Translations under genes and position numbers: made by a program
In this document: positions 34,801 to 46,800 of the stretch, in pieces
Layout of the letters: every line of letters starts with the position of its first letter
Numbering within the stretch: position 1 is the first letter of the stretch
The notes under the pieces: model-generated
Seen by the model: only the letters and a program-made list of their open reading frames with translations
What the model was told of the DNA's origin: nothing
The model's database searches: none
Assembly: GCA_037103525.1 (NCBI GenBank)
Contig: JAZKLR010000247.1
Location: 1,426,001-1,490,000 of the forward strand
Direction: 5' to 3'
DNA length: 64,000 bases
Source: Ganaspis brasiliensis
Taxonomy: Eukaryota > Arthropoda > Insecta > Hymenoptera > Figitidae

Positions 34801-37800
34801 AGTAAATTTGTCGATTTTCTAATTCTTTTTTTATTTTTTGTGAGCGTTAAGATTTTTGATTTTCGGAAAATAGTCTAAATTGAGTAATTTACATCTAAAC
34901 ATGATTTTTAATTAATTTTTCAATTAGTTTTTAAATTTTTTTTTTCAATTTCGAAATAATTTTGTCAGTTTTAAATTATTTTCTTAAAATTTCAATTATG
35001 TTCTTCAATCTTTAAATTATTGTCAGGAATATCTGAATTTTAGCTGCACAAGTCTCAATTAATTTTGTTATTTTACAATTATTTTCTTCAAATTTCAATT
35101 ACTTTTGTCATTATTCAATTTTTTTTCTAATTATTTTCTTCATATTTCTATTATTTTAGCCAATTTAGAGTTATTTTGATCAAATTTCAGATATTTCCTT
35201 CAATTTTCAATTATTTAAATTATTTTTCCATTATTTTCTTCAAATTTTTAATAAATTTAATTATTTCTTAATTAATTAGGTAAATCATCAACTATTTTTG
35301 ACAATTTTCAATTAATTTCACCATTTTATAAGTATTTTCTTACTTTCTTTTTGTTCAATTTTTAACATTTTTAATTATTATTTATCTGAAATTTCAATTA
35401 TTTTCTTCAATTTTCAATTATTTCTATGATTTGTAAATTATTCTCTTCCAGTACCATTTTTAACATATTTTTACAATTATCTTCTTTTATTTTACTAATA
35501 GTTTGTCATATTTTTCAATTCTTTTTTTTTAAATTTTAATTATTTTCTTCAATTTTCAAATATTTTCTTCAATTTTCAATTATTTAAATTATTTTCCAAT
35601 TATTTTTTTCAATTTTTAATAAATGTCATTATTTCTTAATTAATTACCTAAATCATTAAATATTTTTGACAATTTTCAGTTATTTTCACCATTTTATAAG
35701 AATTTTTTTACTTTCTTTTTGTATTATTTTTAACATTTTTACCTGTGAAATTTCTCTGAAATTTCAATTTTTAATTATTTCTATGATTTTACATTTATTC
35801 TCATCTATTAACTTTTTTTCTATACTTTTACAATTATTTTGTATTACTTCACAAATAATAAGTAGTATTTTTCAATTGTTTTTTTTCAAATTTCAATTAT
35901 TTTCTTCAAATTTCAATTATTTTCTTCAATTTTCAATTATTTCTATGATTTTTAAATTATTCTCCTCAATTATCATTTTTAATATATTTTTACAATTATT
36001 TTCTTTTATTTTACAAATAGTTTGTCATATTTTCCAATTATTTTTTTCAATTTTTAACAAATGTCATTATTTCTTAATTAATTACCTAAATCATTAAATA
36101 TTTTTGACAATTTTTTTTCTCAAATTTCAATTAATTTCTTCAATTTTCAATTATTTTAAATATTTTACAATTATTTTCTTCTATTTTTAATCAATTTAAC
36201 TATTTTTTTAATGAATTTCCTAAATCATCAATTACTTTAGTCAATTTTCCATTATTTTCACAATTTTTAATTTCTTTCACACTTTTTTTTGTATAATTTT
36301 TAATATTTTTAATGATTATTTGTCAGAACTTTCAATTATTGTCTTCAATTTTCAATTATTTATATAATTTGTAAATTACTCTCTTCAATTAACATTTTTT
36401 TTCATATTTTTATAATTATTTTTTTTTATTATACAGATATTTTGTTATTTTTTTCAATTATTTCTATGATTTTTGAATTATTCTCTTTAATTAACATTTT
36501 TAATATATTTTTACAATTTTTTTCTTTTAATTTACAAATAGTTTATCATATTTTTCAATTATTTTTTCCAATATCATCTATTTTCTTCAATTTTCAATTA
36601 TTCGTATTATTCTTCAATTATTTTCTTCCTTTTTAATGAATTTCATTATCTCTTAATTAAATTCCTAAATCTTTTTTTTATTTTTGTCAATTTATAATTA
36701 TTTTCACCAATTTCTAAATATTTTTAAACTTTTTTTTCTATACATTTCAACATATTTAATTATTTATCTGAAATTTTAATTATTTTCTTCAATTAAAGTT
36801 CTTAATATATTTTAATTTTTTTCTATTTTTAATAAATTGAATTTTTTCTTAATTAATTTCCTACAAAATAAATTATGAAATAGCCAATTTTCAATTATTT
36901 CCACCAATTTCCAATTATTTTCACACTTTTTGTTTGTATAATTTTTAACATTTTTAATTATTATTTGTCTAAAATTTCAATTATTTTCTTCAATTTTCAA
37001 TTATTTCTATGATTTTTAAATTATTATTCTCTTTAAATAAAATTTTTAACATATTTTTACAAATATTTTGATTTATTTTACGAATATTTTGTCATTTTTT
37101 TAAATTATTTATCTTAAATTTCAATTGTTTTCTCCAAGTTTCCATTATTTATATTATCTTTCAATTATTTTCTTCTATTTTTAGTTAATTTCATTATTTC
37201 TTAATTAATGTTCTCAATTATCAATTATGTTCTTCGATTTTCAATCATTTATGTTATTTTTCAATTATTTTCTTCTGTTTTAAATTGATTTTATTATTTC
37301 TTAATTAATTTCGAAAATTATCAATTAATTATCTGAAATTTCAATTATTTCCATGATTTTTAAATTATCTCTTCAATTAAAATTTTTAATATACTTTTAC
37401 AATTATTTTCTTTTATTTTACAAATAGTTCGTCATTTTTTCAATTTGTTCTCTCAAATTTCAATTATTTTCTTTAATTTTCAATTATTTATATTATTTTA
37501 CATTTGTTTTATCCTTTTTTGAATCAATTTAATTTTTTCTGAATTTTTTTCCTAAATTAGCAATTATTTATCTCAATTTTTAATCATTACCTCCACTTTC
37601 TAATTATTTTAACACTTTTTTTTATAATTTTTAAAATTTTTAATTATTATAACTCTGAAATTTTAATTATGTTTCTCTATTTTCAATTATGTTTTTCTAT
37701 TTTCAATTATTGTCTTCAATTTACATTTTTAATATATTTTTACAATTATTTTCTTTTGTTTTACAAATAATTTGTCTTATTTTTCAATTGTTTCCATCTA

Positions 37801-40800
37801 TTCTTATTCAATTTCATTATTTCTTAATTAATTCCCGAAATTATCAATTATTTTTGTCAATTTTCAATTATTATCACATTTTTATTTTGTACAATTTTTA
37901 ACATTTTTAATTATTATTTTCTGAAATTTAAATTATTTTCCTCAATTTTCAATTATTTATATTATTTTACAATTATTTTCTTCCAATTGGTAATCAATTT
38001 CTTTATTTCTGAATTAATTTCCTAAATTATCAATTATTTATCTCAATTTTCAATTATTATCTCCAATTTTCCACTATTCTCGTTCCCTTCAATTTATTTA
38101 TTGGATTTTCAAGTATTTTTCTCAAAATTTCCAATATTTTCTTCAAATCAAATACATTTCTATAATTTTTTGCTCTCTCATAAAGGAAGTTTTGTGATCG
38201 TTAAAACTTTTAATTTTCCAAAAACATTCCAAATCGATTAATTTTCATCTAAAAATTGTTAAATTCCTTTTTTTTAAAACTTATCCAATTAAATTTTATA
38301 TTATTAATTTATTGCTTCCTCTATGAGAATGCAAATTAATTTGCTTACTTGAAAGCAATTATGTCCATAAAATACACAAAATTTTCACCTAGTTTAATTT
38401 TTGATAACGGAGTATTTTATTTTATTTTATTTTTTTCTGTTTCAGAGTCGACTCACAGGGAGTAATTCACAAACAAAATATCGTTCCAATTTTGCCGGAC
38501 CAGTCGAGAGAATATTTAAGAAAACTTTGGCTCAATGAGAGGGAAACAATGAAGGCGATTGTCCCTGTTTTCGCCTGTGTCGATTCAAAATTCCCGACTG
38601 ATATTTTTTTCCACGATATTCTCGCAGTTATTCCTCCAATTGTCAGGCCGATTAGCATGTTGGACGGACAAATTTTGGAGCATCCTCGGACTCAAGTTTA
38701 TAAAATCATCATTCAAAATTGTCTCATTTTGAGGAAAATTATTCAAGACTTGAAAACCTCACAGAATGAGGATATTGACGATGAGGAAAATGAGGATGAA
38801 ACTGAAACACGAGTTCACGATAAAACTAGTGATGAAACTTTGGTAGGAAAAAAAAACGGAAAATTTAATTATCCATTGAAAATCGAATTTAAATGAAACT
38901 AGCAAAATAAATTAGTTTTTCATACATTTTAAAAAGTATAAAATACAATAATAAATATAAAAAATCGGTAAATACTATTTATCTAATAAGAAGAACAAAA
39001 TTTATAATATTTTAGAATTAAAAAGAATTGCAAAAAATAATTGAAAATAAACATAATAATTGCAAATTTTGCAAATTAATTTAAAAAAAATAATGAAATC
39101 AATTAAAAATTGGGGAAAGTAATTTAAACAATTATAAAAATGTTTAAACATGAAGAAAAAAATTAAAATTTGAGAAAAATACTTAAGAATCTTAAAAGTA
39201 AATTAAAACAAAATTGAATAATGAAAAATTAAAGAAAATAATTGAAAATTGAAAAAACATGGTTAAAAATTGAGATAAATAAATTAAAATTAAAAAAATA
39301 ATTCAAATTTGAGAAAATAATTAAACAAATTACATAAAATATTTTAAATAAAGGAAAGTTAAACAAAATTTGAGACAAATACTTAAAACTTTCAGAAGTT
39401 CATTGAAATAAAAGAAAAAAATTAAAAATTAGAGAAAATTAATGAAAAAAAGATAAACATAATTTAAAATTGAACAGAACAAGTTTTGATTAAAGAGAAA
39501 TAAGTAAAAACTTTTTGGCAATTATAAAAAAAAACGAGAAAAAGAACGAAAGTAATTGAAAATTGAAGAAAATAATATAAAAAATAATATAAATAATGAA
39601 AGAATTGAAAAGTCAGATAAATAGTTAACAATTTTTTAAATTATGAAACAAATGTAAAGAATTAAAAATTGAAGAAAATAAATTTTGGAAAATAATTGAA
39701 AAATGTTTTAAAATTTTAAAACTTGACAAAAATAATTAAAATATGATACAAACAATGATAAGTTGTAAAAAATAAATGACATTTAAGTGTAATAATTGAA
39801 AAAACTACTGAATTTTTTTTTAAATAAAGAAAAAATAATCGAAATTTGAAAAAAATACATGAAGATCTTAGAAATCAATTAAAGAAAAGAAAATAACTAA
39901 AAATTGGAGAAAAGAATTGAAGAAATAAGCTAAAAGTAATTGAAATTTACGATAATTAATAAACAAATTTTGAAATTATGAAAACAAATAAAAATAATTA
40001 AAAATTGAAGAAAACAATTGAAATTTAAAAAAAAAATTTTTAATTTTAGAAAATAATTTTAGAAAATGAGAATAACTAAAAATTGGAGAAAAGGCTGGAA
40101 GAATGCTAAAAATAATTGAAATTTACGAAATTTAATAAAATATTTGGAAAAATATGAAAACAAATAAAAAAAATAATTGAAAATTAGGAATATAATAAAA
40201 ATTTGAGAAAAACACTTAAAACAATTTTAGAAATTAATTTTATAAAATGAGAAAAACTAAAAATTGGAGAAAAGTCTGGAAGAAAGCTAAAAATAATTAA
40301 AATTTACGATAATTAATAAAAAAAAAAATAGTTTGAAATTCTGATAACAAATGAAAATAATTAGAAATTGAAGAAAATCATAGAAATTTGACAAAAATAC
40401 TTAAAACTTTCAGAAGTTTATTGAAATAAAAGAAAATGATTAAAAATTAGAGAAAATAAATGAAAAATGATAAAAATAATTTAAAATTGAACAGAACAAG
40501 TTTTAATTAAAGAGAAATAAGTAAAAACTTTTTGGCAATTATAAAAAAGAACGAGAAAAAGAACGAAAGTAATTGAAAATTGAAGAAAATAATGAAAGAA
40601 GTAATATAAATAAAATAAACTGAAAAGTCAGATAAATAGTTTAAAATTTTTGAAATTATGATACAAATGTAAATTGAAAGTTGAAGGAAATAATTTTTGG
40701 AAAATAATTGAAAAATGTTTTTAAATTTTAAAACTTGACGAAAATAATTAAAATATGATGCAAACAATGATAAGTTGTAAAAAATAAATGACATTTAAGT

Positions 40801-43800
40801 GTGATAATTGAAAAAACTATAGAATTCTTTTTAAAAAAAGAAAAAATAATTAAAATTTGAAAAATACATAAAGATCTTAAAAATCAATTAAAAAAAAAGA
40901 AAATAACTAAAAATTGGACAAAAGAATTGAAAAAATAAGCTAAAAGTAATTGAAATTTACGATAATTAATAAAATTTTTTGGAAATTATGAAAACAAATA
41001 AAAAAAATTAAAAATTGAAGAAAATAATAGAAATTTGAGAAAAATACTAAAAAAAATTTTTAGAAATTAATTTTATAAAATGAGAAAAACTAAAAATTGG
41101 AGAGAAGTCTGGAAGAAAGCTAAAAATAATTAAAATTTACGATAATTAATAAAAAAAAAAAGTTTGATATTCTGATAACAAATAAAAATAATTAGAAATT
41201 GAAGAAAATATTTGAATTTTCAGAAAAATATCTAGAAATCTTAAAAAATAATTTTAGAAAAAGATAATAATAATTAACAATCGAGAAAAATAATTGAAAA
41301 ATGATAAAATTAATTCAAAATTGAAAAAAATAATTGAAATATGCTGAAATAATAAGGACTAACTTAACTCTGGATTTTAAAAAGTGGACAGAAAAAGATG
41401 AATAAATATTAATATTAACTTTTTCTTGATTTTCATCAATTTATAATTATATTCATTATTTTGTCATTACTTTTAAAAATTTTAATTATTTATCCGATAT
41501 TGCAAGTATTCTAATCAATTTTCGTTATTTCTGCAATTTTTTAATTACTCTCTTTAATTAAAATTTTTTAAGTAATTTTGTAATTATTATTTTCTTCTAA
41601 ACATATACTCTATGATTTTTTTCAATTATTTCTCTCAAATTTTGTTGAAGGTTTTCACTTTTTCATATTTAAATTATTTTCATCGTAATTCAATTTTCTT
41701 TCTGAATCGTAGATTATTTCCAGCATACTTCAATTATTTTTTTTAAATTTTGAATTAATTTGATCATTTTTCAATTATTTTTCTCAATTGTTGATTATTA
41801 TTATCTTTTTCTAAAATTATTTTCTAAGATTTTTAAGTATTTTTCTGAAAATTTAAATATTTTCTTCAATTTTTAATTATTTTTATTTGTTTTTATAATT
41901 TCCAAATTTGTTTATTAATTATCGTAAATTTCAATTACTTTTAGCTTATTTCTTCAATTCTTTTCTCCAATTTTTAGTTATTTTCTTCTTTTTTTAAATT
42001 GATTTCTAAGATCTTCATGTATTTTTTTCAAATTTTAATTATTTTTTCTTTATTTAAAAAAATTTCTGTTGTTTTTTCAAATATCACACTTAAATGTCAT
42101 TTATTTTTTACAACTTATCATTGTTTGTATCATATTTTAATTATTTTTGTCAAGTTTTAAAATTTTAAAACATTTTTCAATTATTTTCCAAAATTTATTT
42201 TCTTCAATTTTTAATTCTTTACATTTGTTTCATAATTTCAAAAATTGTTAACTATTTATCTAAATTTTCAATTCTTTCATTATTTATATTATTTTTTATA
42301 TTATTTTCTTCAATTTTCAATTACTTTCGTTCTTTTTCTCGTTTTTTTTTATAATTGCCAAAAAGTTTTTACTTATTTCTCTTTAATCAAAACTTGTTCT
42401 GTTCAATTTTAAATTATTTTTATCTATTTTCATTTATTTTCTCTAATTTTTAATTATTTTCTTTTATTTCAATGAACTTCTGAAAGTTTTAAGTATTATT
42501 CTCAAATTTTGTTTAACTTTTCTTTATTTAAAATATTTTTTGTAATTTGTTTAATTATTTTCTTAAATTTTAATTATTTTTTTTTAATTTCAATTTATCA
42601 ATTTAATTTATTAATTTCTAACCATGTTTTTTCAATTTTCAATTATTTTTTTTAATTTTTCATTATTCAATTTTGTTTTAATTTACTTTTAAGATTCTTA
42701 AGTGTTTTTCTCAATTTTTAATTATTTTCTTCATGTTTAAAACATTTTTATGATTTTTTAAATTACTTTCCCGAATTTTTAATTGATTTCATTTTTTTTT
42801 AATTAATTTGCAAAATTTGCAATTATTTTGTTTAATTTCAATTATTTTTTGCAATTCTTTTTAATTCTAAAATATTATAAATTTTGTCCTAAATAAATAT
42901 TTATTTTATTTATATTAAATGATTTTTAAATATTATATTTAAAATATTTATTTCTTCTTATTAGATAAATAGTATTAACCGATTTTTTATATTTATTATT
43001 CTATTTTATAATTTTTAAAATGTACGAAAAACTAATCGCGCGCTTGCGCGCGTTTTATTCTACTAGTAATAATAATAATTTTGTATTTAAATTATTTTCA
43101 GCGGCTGCTTGAGAACGTGAGAGGAGCAACTTTGATTGAAAAGCTACATAATACTTGGCAAGATTTACAGGTGAATGTAAATCATCTAGTGGATCGAGAG
43201 ATGAATAAAACGTCAGATTCAGGAGCTTGTCTTGGTGTAAAACAGGTCCTGGAAAAGAAAGAGGGAATCATAAGAATGCATATGATGGGAAAAAGAGTCA
43301 ATTATGCGGCTAGAACTGTCATTACTCCGGATCCGAATCTAGACATCGACGAGGTTGGAGTCCCCGAAGCTTTTGCTTTAAAATTAACGTATCCTGTTCC
43401 GGTGACTCCTTGGAATGTGACAGAACTTCGAAAAATGGTCCTTAATGGCCCCGATGTCCATCCAGGGTATTTTTGTCATTTTATTTACTTTTACCAAGCC
43501 GACAATTTGACCAAAACTCAATTTACAGAAATTTATTTATTTATTTCAGTATATACGGGCGGCAGGCCCATTACAATTCGATATAATCATAAAAAAAATA
43601 ATAATAAATATAAATATAAACAATACAATAAAAACGTAAACTAATATCACATATACAATTAAACAAATAAATAAGTAAATATGGCCATACTTTAATTAAT
43701 GTTTCCTTCGTTATTTTATTTAAAAGTTTTATTACACAGAATGTGTAATAGCCCGAGATTTTTAATCCGAAAATTTAAATCCCCGAAACTTCATTTGTCA

Positions 43801-46800
43801 GACTTTTAAACTTTCCGAACACTAAAAACTCAGAATGTTCATTTGCCAGACACTCGGGAAGTAGAGGAACTAAAGAAGCTCGCTGATTGGTTAATAATAT
43901 TTCTGGAAAGATTACCAGACAATCAGCGAGCTCCTTTAGTTCCTTTACTTTCCGAGTGTACTACTTACAAGAGTTTTCAATTATTTTCTTCAAATTTCAA
44001 TCATTCTCTTCATTTTTTTTTTTATTATTGTCATAAATTTATTTATTTATTACACCTTTTTCAATTATTTTCCATAAAATTCAATTATTTTCTTCAAACT
44101 TTAATTACTTTTTTAATATTAAAATTTTATTTTGTCATTTTTTAAGATTTCTCTTCAAATTTCAATTATTTTCTTCAATCTTCGATTATTTTCCTTAAGC
44201 TTCTAATATTTTTTCAATTTTTCAATTATTGTCTACAAATTGTTTATTTTTACACCACCCTTTAATTATTTATGTCACTATTCAATTGGTTTCTTTAAAT
44301 TTCAATTAAATCGTCAATTTTACAATTATTTTATACAAATTTTCAATTAATATATTAATTTGTTTTATTTTTTACTCCATCTTTTAATTACATTTATGAA
44401 TTTTCAATTCATTTTTTCCAAATTTTAGTTATTTTTGTCATTTTTTAAATGATTTCTAGAAATACAAATTTCTTTTGCCATTTTTCAACTATTTTCCTCA
44501 AAATACAATTACTTTTGTCGTTATTAATCATTTTCGAATTATTTTCTTCATATTTCTATTATTTTCTTGTAATTTCAATTAGTTTTGAAACTTTTAAATT
44601 ATTTTTTTTTCAATTTTTAAACAATTTTTTATTTATTTTTGTCATTTTACAATTTTATTTTAAATTTGAATTATTTTTGTAATTTTTAAATTTATTTCTT
44701 CATATTTCAATTATTATTTTATTGTTTACTTACTTTTTTCACTTGAAAACTTACTATTTACTCACTTTTTTAAATTAAATTAAATTTCAATTACTTTTGT
44801 CGTTATTAAAGTATTTTTCTCATTTTTGAATTATTTTCTTTATATTTCTATTAATTTTGCCATTTTAGAATTACTTTCTACAAAATTCAATTATTTTTTT
44901 CAAATTTTAAATACTTTCTTCAGATTTAAATTTTTTTGACATATTTGAATTATTCTCTTCAAATTACAATTATTTCGTTTCAATTTGTATCATCATTTTT
45001 AATTTTTAATCAATTGTTTAATTATTTGCTATAAATTTCCATCAATTTCTTCAAAATTTAATTACTTTTATTTATTTATATCACTTAAATTTTTTCCCCA
45101 TTTTTGTATTATTCTCTTCAGATTTCAATTAATTCGTTTCAAAATTTTAATTTTTGTCATCATTTTTAATTTTTAACCAATTTTTCTATTAGTTTTGTGA
45201 TTTTGTCATCTTTTTCTCCAAATTTGAATTATTTTTTTCATTTTTCAATTATTTTCTTAAAATTTTTTTGTTATTATTCAAGAATTTTTGTCATTTTTCA
45301 ATTATTTTATTCATATTTTTATTATTTTTGACACTTTGGAATTATTATTATTTTCGTCAAATTTCAATTAATTTTGTCATTATTGAAATATTTTTGTTAT
45401 TTTCCAATTATTTTTTCTCATATTTTTGTTATTTTTGACATTTTAGAATAATTTTCTACAAATTTCAATTATTTTATCCAATTTTTTTATTCCTATGGAT
45501 TTTTAAATTTCTTATACCAGTTTTCAATTATTTTTTTCAAATTTCAATCATTTTCTTCATTTTTTTGTTTATTATTCTCACGAATTTATTGATTTTTTTT
45601 ACACCTTTTTCAATTATTTTTTTCAAACTTTATTTAATTTCTTCTTTTTCAATTATTTATGTCCTTGCTTAATAAGTTTGTTTACATTTGAATTATTTCG
45701 TCAATATCTCAATTGTACTGCAAATTTAAATTTTTTACACCGGTTTAAATTAATTTTTCCAAATTTCAATTATTTTTGTCATTTTCGAATTGTTTTCTAC
45801 AAAATTCAATTATTTTCTTAAATTTTTTTATTGTCATGAATTTTTCAATTTTAATTATTTTCTTCAAATTCCGGTCATTTTTTTCGTGTTTTTTATTATT
45901 GTCACGAATTTATTGATTTTTTACACTTTTTTCAATTATTTTCTACAAATTTCAATTACTTTCTTTATATTTTATTTTGTTTGCAAAATATTCATACTGA
46001 ATATTCAACTGATTTCTTTACATTCCAATTATTTGGTCATTTTTTCAAGTTATTGTCTTTAAATTTTAAATTTATTATTTTTTACACTAGTCTCAAAATA
46101 TTTTTCTTAAGTTTTTAATTCTTTTCCCATTCTTCAATTATTTTCTCGTATTTTCAATTTCTTTTTTAAATTTCAATTATCTTGTTTTAATTTTTCAATT
46201 TTTGTCTGAATTTTTTGATTTTTAATCAATTTTTCAATTAAATTTGTCATTTTACATTTTTTCCCCTATTTTAATTATTTTTTGTCATTCTTCAATTATT
46301 TTCTTGTAATTTCAATTATTTCTAAAACTTTTAAATTATGTTTTTCAAATTTCAATTACTTTGATTCAATTATTCAATTTTTGATTTTTCAACAATTTTT
46401 CAATTATTTTTGTCATTTTAATTTTTTTTTAAATTTGAATTATTTTTGTATAATTTTTTAATTTATTTCTTCATATTTCAATTATTATTTTACTGTTTAC
46501 TCACTTTTTTCACTTAAAAATCTACTATTTTATTTACTATTTTATTGATTTATTATTTAAAAATAATTCCAGAGCCGTGTTGATTCAAAATGAAGACGGA
46601 ACAGTGAAGAGAATAAGCGGCGAATCTTTAGCGCAGAGGGAGAGTATTGCGAAAACCCTGTTGACCAAAACTGCAAAGGCCAATAAATTCTTCGACGGGA
46701 TAAAAACTGTACATAGACATTTGCAAAACGGAGATATGCTGCTTTTAAATCGACAACCGACTCTTCATAAACCAAGTATTATGGCCCATAAAGCGAGAAT

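Noticed and set aside
43843..44145. 100-codon open frame beginning MPDTREVEELKK
   Set aside because: Its first part is the 110 bp hairpin element and the rest is array, so it is chimeric and noncoding.
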